A stretch of DNA of 9,596 nt from contig JAHFPK010000089.1 of the NCBI GenBank assembly GCA_023266715.1, positions 1-9,596 of the forward strand, written 5' to 3'. Positions 1 to 6,917 of the stretch are shown here, in pieces. The position numbers were made by a program, and so were the translations under genes. The notes beneath the pieces were generated by a model. The model was not told the DNA's origin, ran no database searches, and saw only the letters and a program-made list of their open reading frames with translations. Positions within the stretch are counted from its first letter, which is position 1. Each line of letters starts with the position of its first letter. The stretch is from Hyphomicrobiales bacterium (GTDB lineage Bacteria; Pseudomonadota; Alphaproteobacteria; Rhizobiales; Aestuariivirgaceae).

Positions 1-198
1 TTGGACAGCAAGATTGGCGTGCTTGTGCTCAAAGCACTCGATCATGTGAATCAGACACTTGGGACAACAACCGCAATCATTACACACAATGCGGCAATCC
101 AGTCGATGGCGCACCGGGTGTTCAACTTCGGTGACGGCCGCATCACTTCCACCCATGTAAATGGGACGCGACAGAAGCCATCGGAGATCAGTTGGTAA
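1..198 (+). CDS. ABC transporter ATP-binding protein, C-terminal end (partial)
   Basis: This is the last 65 codons of an ABC-transporter ATPase whose start lies beyond the left edge; the first visible codon (TTG) is an internal leucine, not a start. The opening residues LDSKIG fit the D-loop region that follows Walker B. His29 in the segment IITHN is the H-loop histidine that contacts ATP gamma-phosphate. The following MAHRVFNFGDGRI matches the usual C-terminal strand pair of the LolD/MacB/DevA family. The signature motif, Walker A and Walker B are outside the window. The TAA stop is immediately followed by, or overlaps, the permease gene, so the two are almost certainly one operon. The protein should be cytoplasmic and power the FtsX-type permease encoded next. 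Family assignment is secure; the transported substrate is unknown. Confidence 0.9.
   Translation: MDSKIGVLVLKALDHVNQTLGTTTAIITHNAAIQSMAHRVFNFGDGRITSTHVNGTRQKPSEISW
183..187 (+). promoter_or_regulatory. Shine-Dalgarno GGAGA ahead of the permease, start ambiguous
   Basis: GGAGA lies inside the end of the ATPase gene. It is about 5 bases from a TTG at 192 and about 17 bases from an ATG at 204, both in the permease frame. Spacing favours the TTG; codon identity and the usual N-terminus of this permease family (Met-x-x-Leu-Asp-Arg-Lys) favour the ATG. The choice changes the protein by only four residues. A TTG start would overlap the ATPase stop by 7 bases, a pattern consistent with translational coupling. 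Confidence 0.45.
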
Positions 199-203
199 CC
201 GCC

Positions 204-2567
204 ATGCGTGTGCTTGATCGAAAGCTTTTTCGCGACATGAAACGCCTCTGGGCCCAGTCCCTGGCCGTTGCCCTGGTCATGGCCGCAGGCGTCGCAACGA
301 TGCTGATCGGGCTTGGGACATATAATTCCCTTTCAGAGACCCGTAGCGCTTACTACGACCGTGCCCAATTTGCCGACGTTTTTGCATCTGCCGTGCGTGC
401 GCCGAAGTCCGTCTCAGCTGAAATACGCCGGATCAATGGCGTGGCACAGGTTGAGACGCGGATAGTAAAAGCCGCATTGCTCGACATCGAAGGATTCGAG
501 TTGCCCGCCACCGGATATTTTATCTCTTTGCCCGCCAGCGGCGAAAACTCCCTGAACAAGCTCCACTTGCGTTCGGGAAGGCTTCCCAGTCCCGGCAGCC
601 TTCAAGAGGTAGCTATAAGCGAGAGTTTTGCAAAAGCCCACGGATTCCAGATCGGATCACAGTTGGATGCAATTCTGAACGGCGCAAAGCGCCGTCTCAC
701 TATCACGGCTACCGTTCTCTCGGCAGAATTCATCTACGCATTGGGTCCGGGCGATATGATGCCGGATGACCGCCGTTTCGGCATTTTGTGGATGCGGGAG
801 CCGGCCCTTGCCGGCGCTTTTAATCTGGAAGGCGCTTTCAACAGTGTCACGCTTCGTCTTCTCAAAAACGCCGTAGTCGAGGATGTACTGCAATCCCTTG
901 ATGGCATTCTTGAGCGCTATGGTGGCGAGGGTTCATACGGCCGCGAGGATCAATTGTCTCACGCCTTTCTTGACGCCGAGCTCCAGCAACTCAGCGTGAT
1001 GAGCCGGATTTTGCCGCCAGTCTTTCTGGTGGTGACGGCATTCCTGATCAACATGGTTCTTTCACGGCTGATTTCCTTGGAGCGCGAACAAATAGGCCTC
1101 CTCAAGGCAATAGGCTACCGGCCAACTGAAATAGCAATTCACTATGCAAAACTGGTCCTCCTCATCTCCGGCATGGGGGTTACCATTGGCTTTGCGGCGG
1201 GCACCTGGCTCAGCCACGGACTGACCGTGCTCTACACAAAATTCTACCATTTTCCCTATCAGATATTTGTCGCCTCACCCAGGCTTTATGTGATGGCGGC
1301 CCTCGTTTCCATTGCCGCCGCGCTTATCGGTTCCATGCGAGCCGTTGCAAGTGCTGCAGCACTTTCACCGGCCATCGCCATGCAACCGCCGGCACCACCC
1401 AGCTATAAGCGATTTTGGTCTGGCCGCCTGCAGCCATTCAGGCATTTTTCGCAGCTCACGATCATGGTCCTGCGCCATATTCTTCGCTGGCCAGTCCGCT
1501 CATTACTTACAACACTTGGCATATCCTTATCGATCGCGTTGCTCGTCAGCTCCTTGTTTACAGTGGGTGCCATCAACTACATGATCGACGTCACATTCAA
1601 TCGGATTGACCGGCAGGACGCAACGTTCGCGTTCGGTGAGGCACGGCCTGCTCAGGCGTTGCAAGAGGCTGCTCGGCTGCCCGGCGTGCTTATGGCAGAG
1701 CCCTATCACGCCGCTGCGGCTAAGTTTTCCAATGGTCACTACACCAAGCGCGCCGCTATCCTAGGAAAACCCAGCGCTATGGACCTCAGCCGCGTGCTTG
1801 ACCTGGCATTGGAGCCTTTGGAGCTTCCGAAATCAGGATTGGTTTTGGGTGATACGCTTGCGAATAAACTCCACCTTCGGCGCGGCGATATGGTCCACGT
1901 TGAATTTCTCGGCAGAAATCGTCTGGAGACCGATATTCCGGTTGTTGATATCATCCAGAGCTATATTGGCTTGATGGCATTCATGGATATCAATGCTCTA
2001 AACCGCCTCCTTGGCGAAAGTCCAAACATCAGTGGCGTTCACGTGCTTCTCGATCCTGCCCAAAGTGCAGCCTTCTTTGCGAAGGTGAGGGAGCAGCCTG
2101 CCCTCTCGGCACTGTCACTGCAACGTGTTTCCCTCGCCAAGTTCCAAGAAACCATCGCCGAGAATATCAATATTCAGATCGCGGTTTACTGCGGCCTAGC
2201 GACAATCATCGCCTTTGGCGTCGTTTACAACAGTGCCCGCATTCAATTCGCTGAACGCGCGAGAGAGCTTGCCAGCTTACGTGTGCTTGGCTTCACCGAG
2301 TATGAGGTCTCGCGCCTGTTGCTTCTCGAGTTTGCAATACTCACACTTGCCGCCGTTCCAATCGGGTGGGCCACGGGGTATGGCCTCGCCCTTGTGCTCG
2401 TCAAAGGTTTCCAAAGCGATCTCTATCGATTGCCGTTCATCATGCTGCGCTCGACCTATGCTTACAGCGCGCTGATCGTCATGGCCGCTGTTGCGATTTC
2501 GGCGCTCATAGTCCGTCGCCGGGTCAGCAATCTCGATCTCGTAAGTGTACTTAAGACAAGGGATTAA
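204..2567 (+). CDS. ABC transporter permease with two FtsX-type domains
   Basis: This 787-residue inner-membrane protein is the membrane subunit of a MacB/DevC/LolC-like exporter. Eight hydrophobic segments are visible at roughly residues 18-40, 268-290, 316-340, 361-381, 433-457, 657-678, 705-733 and 752-770. They fall into two similar halves, each with one helix, a large extracytoplasmic domain of over 190 residues, then three helices. Each half carries the FtsX-family cytoplasmic signature just after its second helix: REQIGLLKAIGY near residue 294 and RARELASLRVLGF near 684. The two permease halves are therefore fused in one chain, unlike homodimeric MacB. These permeases couple ATP hydrolysis to movements of the periplasmic domains rather than forming a simple channel. 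The start is taken as ATG 204, because homologues begin with a short basic stretch including LDRKL; TTG 192 is the alternative. The ATPase lies directly upstream and the adaptor 4 bases downstream. Substrate unknown. Confidence 0.9.
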   Translation: MRVLDRKLFRDMKRLWAQSLAVALVMAAGVATMLIGLGTYNSLSETRSAYYDRAQFADVFASAVRAPKSVSAEIRRINGVAQVETRIVKAALLDIEGFELPATGYFISLPASGENSLNKLHLRSGRLPSPGSLQEVAISESFAKAHGFQIGSQLDAILNGAKRRLTITATVLSAEFIYALGPGDMMPDDRRFGILWMREPALAGAFNLEGAFNSVTLRLLKNAVVEDVLQSLDGILERYGGEGSYGREDQLSHAFLDAELQQLSVMSRILPPVFLVVTAFLINMVLSRLISLEREQIGLLKAIGYRPTEIAIHYAKLVLLISGMGVTIGFAAGTWLSHGLTVLYTKFYHFPYQIFVASPRLYVMAALVSIAAALIGSMRAVASAAALSPAIAMQPPAPPSYKRFWSGRLQPFRHFSQLTIMVLRHILRWPVRSLLTTLGISLSIALLVSSLFTVGAINYMIDVTFNRIDRQDATFAFGEARPAQALQEAARLPGVLMAEPYHAAAAKFSNGHYTKRAAILGKPSAMDLSRVLDLALEPLELPKSGLVLGDTLANKLHLRRGDMVHVEFLGRNRLETDIPVVDIIQSYIGLMAFMDINALNRLLGESPNISGVHVLLDPAQSAAFFAKVREQPALSALSLQRVSLAKFQETIAENINIQIAVYCGLATIIAFGVVYNSARIQFAERARELASLRVLGFTEYEVSRLLLLEFAILTLAAVPIGWATGYGLALVLVKGFQSDLYRLPFIMLRSTYAYSALIVMAAVAISALIVRRRVSNLDLVSVLKTRD

Positions 2568-2571
2568 CATC

Positions 2572-3795
2572 ATGGCTGCCAGATGGACAAAACGAGTACT
2601 CCTGCTTGTCGCACTTGCCAGTATTGCAGGAGGGTTCACCTGGCTAATGTGGCCACGACCCATCCAGGTTGACGTGGCAAAGGCAGTTTTGGGTCACATG
2701 GAATTGACGGTGGACGAAGACGGAATCAGTCGAATTCGAAAAGTCTACACGGTGTCAGCGCCTGTTGCCGGTAAAGTTGAGCGTTCGCCACGGGAAGTCG
2801 GCGATCACGTTGTAGCAGGTGTAACCACGGTGGCTGCCATTCGTTCGGCCGATCCCACAATGCTTGATGCGCGAACCCGGCTGGAGCTTGGTGCCGCCGT
2901 TGAAGCGGCAAAGGCCGACAGGGACTTTGCGAGCGCTGCAGTATTGCAAGCTGAAAAAGAATTTCAGTTTTCGGAAGCTGAGCTCGGTCGGGCACGCTAT
3001 CTCGTTGGCAAGAAAGTCATGGCCCTGAATGCTTTGGAAAAGCGCCAACTTGATACCGATAGCGCCCAGCAGCGGCTTGAATCGGCAAAGGCCCAACTTG
3101 ATGTCAGGCTTCACAATCTTGAAATTGCGGAGGCCAGATTGCGTGGGCCAGTCATCCCCAGAGAAGCGACAATTTCCGAGGAGTGCTGCATAAAATTGAC
3201 ATCACCAGTCAACGGCATAATTCTCCATATCCCCGTGGAAAACGAGCAAATTGTTCAAGCTGGAACTCCACTCGTCGAAATTGGCAACCCTTTGGATACT
3301 GAAATCGTCGTGGACCTGCTTTCAACCGACGCAATGCAGGTGAAACCGGGGACTGTGGCCTTTGTCGGCGGCTGGGGCGGTTCAATAGATCTAAAGGCGC
3401 GGGTCAAGCGGGTTGAGCCTGCGGCTTTCACCAAGTTATCGGCACTCGGCATTGAAGAACAGCGCGTCAAGGTCATTCTTGAAATCTCTGACCCGCCGTC
3501 GCAATGGATGGGACTTGGCCACCAGTATCGGGTGTTCGTGCGCATCACGATCTGGCAGTCGGATAATGTGCTTCAAATCCCCGTCAGTGCGTTGTTCAGG
3601 TTGGATGGGAATTGGGCAGTCTTCAAAGTTGATGGTGGAATAGCCAAAGTGACAAAGGTCGCGACCGGCCAGATGACGTCCAGCGATGTTCAAATCCTGA
3701 ATGGGCTTGGTGAAGGTGAGACCGTAATTGTTCATCCAAGTGATCTTATTGCAGATGGGGTGCGGATTGAAATTCGGGACAGCACCAAGGAGTGA
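2572..3795 (+). CDS. HlyD-family periplasmic adaptor (membrane fusion protein)
   Basis: This 407-residue adaptor would link the permease to an outer-membrane channel or to the periplasm. Residues about 9-26 form one uncleaved N-terminal membrane anchor. A first half-lipoyl motif follows (VSAPVAGKVERSPREVGDHV, from about residue 62). Next come a long charged helical hairpin (about 98-195), the second half-lipoyl motif (SPVNGIILHIPVENEQIVQAG, beginning about residue 210), a beta-barrel region and a C-terminal membrane-proximal domain containing VLQIPVSALFR. This domain order is the standard one for the family, and the length is normal. The ATG is chosen over an upstream in-frame GTG at 2545 because AAGGGA sits 8 bases before it and the GTG would run into the permease. 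Two adjacent cysteines (residues 205-206) lie just before the second lipoyl half. No TolC-like gene is visible. The gene is part of the ATPase-permease operon. Confidence 0.92.
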   Translation: MAARWTKRVLLLVALASIAGGFTWLMWPRPIQVDVAKAVLGHMELTVDEDGISRIRKVYTVSAPVAGKVERSPREVGDHVVAGVTTVAAIRSADPTMLDARTRLELGAAVEAAKADRDFASAAVLQAEKEFQFSEAELGRARYLVGKKVMALNALEKRQLDTDSAQQRLESAKAQLDVRLHNLEIAEARLRGPVIPREATISEECCIKLTSPVNGIILHIPVENEQIVQAGTPLVEIGNPLDTEIVVDLLSTDAMQVKPGTVAFVGGWGGSIDLKARVKRVEPAAFTKLSALGIEEQRVKVILEISDPPSQWMGLGHQYRVFVRITIWQSDNVLQIPVSALFRLDGNWAVFKVDGGIAKVTKVATGQMTSSDVQILNGLGEGETVIVHPSDLIADGVRIEIRDSTKE

Positions 3796-3796
3796 A

Positions 3797-3821
3797 GGTT
3801 GGCCCGGTCATTCCGGAAACC
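3797..3821 (+). other. Imperfect hairpin after the adaptor gene
   Basis: Two bases after the adaptor stop, GGTT (3797-3800) can pair with AACC (3818-3821) and CCGG (3804-3807) with CCGG (3813-3816), leaving a 5-base loop and an internal bulge. No run of T follows, so it is at best a weak terminator or a 3'-end stabilising structure. It is the only terminator-like structure between the exporter operon and hemN. Confidence 0.25.
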
Positions 3822-3824
3822 GCA

Positions 3825-3838
3825 TTGATCTCGATCAA
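3825..3838 (+). promoter_or_regulatory. FNR/FixK-type anaerobox upstream of hemN
   Basis: TTGAT-CTCG-ATCAA is an exact match to the FNR/FixK/FnrN consensus TTGATnnnnATCAA. The symmetry extends further, with 8-base arms CATTGATC (3823-3830) and GATCAATG (3833-3840) around a 2-base centre. It is the only full consensus site seen in the window and lies 33 bases before the hemN start codon. In Rhizobiales and many proteobacteria, hemN is a known target of FNR-class oxygen-responsive activators, so activation of hemN under low oxygen is expected. Binding itself is inferred. Confidence 0.85.
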
Positions 3839-3860
3839 TGAAGCAGAGCCACCACTTCTT

Positions 3861-3866
3861 CATAAG
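3861..3866 (+). promoter_or_regulatory. hemN: Candidate -10 element of the hemN promoter
   Basis: CATAAG shares four of six positions with TATAAT. Its centre is exactly 32 bases from the anaerobox centre, the spacing expected for a class II FNR-activated promoter (box at -41.5). This places the predicted transcription start within about one base of the hemN ATG. Spacing and match support it, but it is short and degenerate. Confidence 0.4.
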
Positions 3867-3871
3867 AAGGC

Positions 3872-5224
3872 ATGGAACAGAAACTTCTTCCATTCGCGTT
3901 GCAGGACGTGCCGCGCTATACGAGCTATCCTACTGCCGTTCAGTTCCAGGATGGATTTCCGGCAGGCCTAGCTGACCAGTGGCTGGCAGAATTGCGGCCC
4001 ACAGCTTCGCTCTCCGCCTATGTACATGTTCCATTTTGCCAGCAGCTTTGCTGGTATTGCGGCTGCCACACGTCGGTACCCAATTCCTACGGGAGGGCCA
4101 GCACCTATGTGGACAGTCTCATCAGGGATATCACCCGCAGTGGCACCATCAGTGGAGCCCGGAAAGGCAATGTTCAACATCTCCATTTCGGTGGTGGCAC
4201 ACCGACCTATCTGAGCAACGCGGATCTCGGGCGTATTCTTGCCTGCATCAATGGGAGTTTCGGCCTGGCACCAGGCGCGGAGATTGCGCTGGAGTCAGAT
4301 CCGCGCGGCATCACGCGGGACCGGGCCTTCGGGCTTGCGGCGATGGGTTTCAACCGCATCAGTTTCGGCGTGCAGGACTTTGCGCTACCGGTGCAAATGA
4401 AGATCAACCGCCTGCAAACCTATGGGCTTGTGGCCCATGTCACGACCCTGCTGCGCGAGGCGGGTTTCGCTTCCATCAATTTTGACCTGATGTACGGGCT
4501 TCCCGCACAAACCGTGGGCAGCGTGCGCCAAACGGCGCAACAGGCGGCCGCCCTTCGGCCCAACCGCATCGCCGTATTCGGCTATGCCCATGTGCCGTGG
4601 TTCAAGAAGCATCAGCGCATGATTTCCGATGCCGAACTGCCTGGTGTTTCAGAGCGCTACGAACAGGCCTCCGCCATCGCAGAGGAACTGGTAGGGGCAG
4701 GCTACATTGCCATTGGCCTTGACCACTTCGCCTTGCCCGACGACGCATTGGCCGTTGTTGCTTCCACTGGAACCCTGCGCCGCAATTTCCAGGGCTACAC
4801 GACGGATACGGCTGATGCGCTGATTGCCTTCGGGGCCAGCGCCATCTCCGAGTTTCCGCAAGGCTTCGCGCAAGCCGCCCGCGATACACTGGCCTGGAGC
4901 GAAGCCATCACTGATGGAAAATCGCCCGTCATGCGCGGGCTTGCCACCACGGCCGAAGACCGGATGCGCACCGCTATCATTGAACAGATCATGTGCAACT
5001 TTGCTGCGGATATTGGTCAGATCGCCGACCGACATGGGTTCAATAACACCATGCTGAAAGACAGCCTATTTCGGCTGCAGCCCTTGGTCGAGGCTGGCCT
5101 GACAAACATCAATGGATCAACTGTGCGCGTACCGAAAGAACATCGCCTGTTTCTGCGCAGTGTGGCGTGCGCCTTTGACAGCCATTATACGGGCGCAAAA
5201 AACCGTCACGCCAAGGCAATTTAA
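3872..5224 (+). CDS. hemN: Oxygen-independent coproporphyrinogen III oxidase
   Basis: This cytoplasmic radical-SAM enzyme converts coproporphyrinogen III to protoporphyrinogen IX without O2, by two oxidative decarboxylations in haem synthesis. At 450 residues it is close to the E. coli enzyme (457). The N-terminal PRYTSYPTA (from residue 14) distinguishes true HemN from HemW-like relatives. The iron-sulphur motif is Cys56-x3-Cys60-x2-Cys63 with the further Cys65 typical of HemN. GGGTP (107-111) is the SAM-binding glycine motif. ESDPRG, SFGVQDF and the DLMYGLP segment follow, then a HemN C-terminal domain. ATG 3872 is the only plausible start: an in-frame stop lies at 3863-3865 and the next starts would trim the conserved N-terminus. 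AAGAAGG ends just one base before the ATG, too close for a normal ribosome binding site. Transcription is probably driven by the anaerobox at 3825. The gene converges with cbpM, their stop codons overlapping. Confidence 0.96.
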   Translation: MEQKLLPFALQDVPRYTSYPTAVQFQDGFPAGLADQWLAELRPTASLSAYVHVPFCQQLCWYCGCHTSVPNSYGRASTYVDSLIRDITRSGTISGARKGNVQHLHFGGGTPTYLSNADLGRILACINGSFGLAPGAEIALESDPRGITRDRAFGLAAMGFNRISFGVQDFALPVQMKINRLQTYGLVAHVTTLLREAGFASINFDLMYGLPAQTVGSVRQTAQQAAALRPNRIAVFGYAHVPWFKKHQRMISDAELPGVSERYEQASAIAEELVGAGYIAIGLDHFALPDDALAVVASTGTLRRNFQGYTTDTADALIAFGASAISEFPQGFAQAARDTLAWSEAITDGKSPVMRGLATTAEDRMRTAIIEQIMCNFAADIGQIADRHGFNNTMLKDSLFRLQPLVEAGLTNINGSTVRVPKEHRLFLRSVACAFDSHYTGAKNRHAKAI

Positions 5225-5508
5225 GACAAGTCGGACCTTCCGCGCTTGGATGGCAACATGTCAGCCATCGCCTTACGCAAGCTATGCATCTGGTCCAGAA
5301 GATTCAGGATTATGCCTACTCCCTCGTCATTGACTCCCAAGTCGTGTTTCAAATCCCGGATCAATTTCGCGCGCGCGAGATCAGCCTCGGAAAATTCCGG
5401 CTCACCTGCTGCTTCGCTGGGAACCAGCCATTCCTCTTCAATCCAGATTTCCAGGGTTTCCTGATCGAGTTGGGCACGATAAAGAAAATCCAGCTTGTTG
5501 ATGGTCAT
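5221..5508 (-). CDS. cbpM: Chaperone modulator CbpM (MerR-like helix-turn-helix)
   Basis: This small protein of 95 residues is close to E. coli CbpM (101). It is recognised by its short winged-helix-like start (the DQETLEIWIEEEWLVPSE segment), the acidic middle, the DLARAKLIRDLKHDLGVNDEG stretch and the C-terminal amphipathic helix IILNLLDQMHSLRKAM. CbpM family members bind the J domain of CbpA and block its co-chaperone and DNA-binding activities. The start codon overlaps the cbpA stop as ATGA (5505-5508), and AAGGGAT (5517-5523) lies about 9 bases upstream inside cbpA, consistent with coupled translation. The stop shares the sequence TTAA with the hemN stop on the other strand. Sequence similarity within this family is low, so the strong support is the pairing with cbpA. 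Confidence 0.85.
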   Translation of the reverse strand: MTINKLDFLYRAQLDQETLEIWIEEEWLVPSEAAGEPEFSEADLARAKLIRDLKHDLGVNDEGVGIILNLLDQMHSLRKAMADMLPSKRGRSDLS

Positions 5509-6410
5509 GGCTGCATATCCCTTCGCGGATCATAGCTCTTTCCTGCGGTCCAATTGGAAAGAAACGTTTCCAATTCTGGGTGTGGTTCCGTTGGTAACAT
5601 GACTTTGAGCTTGACCAACTCATCGCCGTGGCCACCTTGCCGGGGAACGCCTTTTCCCTTCAAGCGCAGGATTGAACCTGTGTTCGACCCTTTCGGCACC
5701 TTCAGCATGACCGGTCCCGTGGGTGTCGGCACTTTGACGTGTGAGCCGAGGAATGCTTCTGCCAGAGTGACCGGCAGTTCGAGATGGATATCGTCACCAA
5801 CCCGCGTAAAGAAGCGATGCGGTGTGATGGAAATCTCCACCAAGGCGTCGCCTGCTTCGCCTTCGCCACCAGATGGGCCCCCTTTCCCGCGCAGGCGCAG
5901 GATTTGTCCGTCTTGAATCCCGGGGGGAATTGTTACGTCAAGCGTTCCGCCGTCCGGCAAAGTCAGCCGCTTGGAAGCACCCTTGGTCGCATCAAGAAAT
6001 TCGATCGTAAGGCGGTAGTGCAAATCCGCTCCCCGCCTGCGTCTCGATTGTTGGGCCTGCCGTCTGAACAATTCCGCAAAAATATCGTCCGCGTCGGCAA
6101 AATCTGCAAAGCCGGACGGATTCTCGTAAGGATGACCTGCGCCGGCCTGAGCCGCATAATCCTTGTAATATGATTGGCGGGGCCGTTCGGCTCCAAAAGC
6201 GTCGATTTCCCCGGAATCAAATTTCTTACGCTTTTCCGCATCTGAAAGTATGTCGTTGGCCAGGGAAACTTCCTTGAAACGCTCCTCCGCCTCCTTGTTT
6301 CCGGGATTGAGGTCCGGATGCAGCTTCTTCGCCAGACGGCGGTATGCTTTCTGAATGTCTTCGGATGAGGCAGTGCGGGCTACCCCCAGGATTTCATAAG
6401 GATCTTTCAC
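5505..6410 (-). CDS. cbpA: CbpA-type DnaJ co-chaperone (no zinc finger)
   Basis: This 301-residue J-domain protein would stimulate the ATPase of DnaK; E. coli CbpA also binds curved DNA and the nucleoid. The J domain occupies about residues 1-70, with the essential HPD at 31-33. A Gly/Phe-containing linker follows (about 70-125), then two beta-rich C-terminal peptide-binding domains, with paired repeats ending ILRLRGKG and ILRLKGKG. The CxxCxGxG zinc-finger repeats of DnaJ are absent, which makes this CbpA class. The start codon is GTG (minus-strand 6410-6408), preceded by GGAGG with a 4-base gap; translation from it begins exactly at the normal J-domain start (KDPYEILGV). The gene lies 56 bases after the cytochrome c stop and overlaps cbpM by 4 bases. 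No heat-shock promoter was recognised, so expression may come from the upstream anaerobox or from an element in the 56-base spacer. Confidence 0.94.
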   Translation of the reverse strand: MKDPYEILGVARTASSEDIQKAYRRLAKKLHPDLNPGNKEAEERFKEVSLANDILSDAEKRKKFDSGEIDAFGAERPRQSYYKDYAAQAGAGHPYENPSGFADFADADDIFAELFRRQAQQSRRRRGADLHYRLTIEFLDATKGASKRLTLPDGGTLDVTIPPGIQDGQILRLRGKGGPSGGEGEAGDALVEISITPHRFFTRVGDDIHLELPVTLAEAFLGSHVKVPTPTGPVMLKVPKGSNTGSILRLKGKGVPRQGGHGDELVKLKVMLPTEPHPELETFLSNWTAGKSYDPRRDMQP

Positions 6411-6418
6411 TGCCCCTC

Positions 6419-6434
6419 CAAAACGTTGGTTTTG
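6419..6434 (-). other. Small hairpin abutting the cbpA ribosome binding site
   Basis: CAAAAC (6419-6424) and GTTTTG (6429-6434) are exact inverted repeats with a 4-base loop. On the minus-strand transcript, the last G of the stem is also the first G of the cbpA GGAGG. Such an AU-rich 6-bp stem could affect ribosome access but is weak. It could equally be a protein-binding palindrome or chance. Confidence 0.3.
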
Positions 6435-6436
6435 TC

Positions 6437-6457
6437 ACAAGTGGACAGTATACTTGT
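6437..6457 (-). promoter_or_regulatory. Inverted repeat ACAAGT-N9-ACTTGT between cytochrome c and cbpA
   Basis: Six-base arms at 6437-6442 and 6452-6457 are exact inverted repeats 9 bases apart, 27-47 bases upstream of the cbpA start codon. It overlaps the position where a cbpA promoter would lie. It does not match the FNR/FixK consensus and no T-run follows. It may be an operator, an intercistronic RNA hairpin or coincidence; I do not recognise the factor. Confidence 0.35.
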
Positions 6458-6466
6458 ATCAGTGCC

Positions 6467-6910
6467 CTATTTCTCCTGAATTGTTTCGATGTAATCGACG
6501 AGTGCGTTGATTCTCTCGCGGACGACTTTTTCCTCCGCCCCCTTGCCGTTAATTGATGAGCCTTCCTCGAATTCGAACCAATCGCCCCAAACCGGCATGT
6601 CACGCGGCCCGTGTACCTTTACTTCCTCCCGCCCATCGATCACGCCAATTGCACGTTCGCGCGGGAATATTCCTGCGTTCTTCTTGCTGAGTTGTGTCAG
6701 GTCGGTGGCGGTGATTGTGAGAAACTCTGCGATGGTTCCATCACCTTTTCCTTCGACGCCGTGGCAAGCCGCGCAATAGGTGACAAAGTCGGTGCGGCCT
6801 GATTCCTCGGACTGACTGTTGTCCGCTTTCGCCACCGAATTGACAAGTGCACTTGGGAAGCTTGCAAGAAACGCCATAACGAGAATTCGGCTCATGATCA
6901 GCTTCGACAT
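6467..6910 (-). CDS. Secreted monohaem c-type cytochrome
   Basis: This 147-residue protein has a Sec signal peptide: basic MSKLIMSR, a hydrophobic core to about residue 26, and a likely cleavage after AKA at 29. The haem-binding motif is Cys46-Ala-Ala-Cys49-His50, followed by GVEGKGDGT, as in class I cytochromes c. Met105 in RDMPVWGDW is the probable sixth haem ligand. It should be a periplasmic electron carrier, or a subunit of a larger redox complex; the partner is not visible. AAGGAG lies 7 bases before the start codon, which fixes the start. An FNR/FixK-like box lies 54 bases upstream, predicting expression at low oxygen. It precedes cbpA by 56 bases on the same strand and probably heads that operon. 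The name of this cytochrome subfamily is not known to me. Confidence 0.92.
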   Translation of the reverse strand: MSKLIMSRILVMAFLASFPSALVNSVAKADNSQSEESGRTDFVTYCAACHGVEGKGDGTIAEFLTITATDLTQLSKKNAGIFPRERAIGVIDGREEVKVHGPRDMPVWGDWFEFEEGSSINGKGAEEKVVRERINALVDYIETIQEK

Positions 6911-6917
6911 TAGATTG

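Noticed and set aside
2545..2571. Upstream GTG start for the adaptor
   Set aside because: It lies within the permease coding end and adds nine residues ahead of a typical anchor; the ATG at 2572 has AAGGGA at good spacing.
2277..2663. Minus-strand frame of 128 codons across the permease/adaptor junction
   Set aside because: It is antisense to two well-supported genes, with no promoter or ribosome binding site recognised and no recognisable product.
3979..4485. Plus-strand frame of 168 codons inside hemN
   Set aside because: It is an alternate frame of the conserved radical-SAM core and shows no domain of its own.
6390..6460. Heat-shock (RpoH-type) promoter for cbpA
   Set aside because: CTTG-like sequences occur, but no partner -10 at suitable spacing was found upstream of the GTG start.
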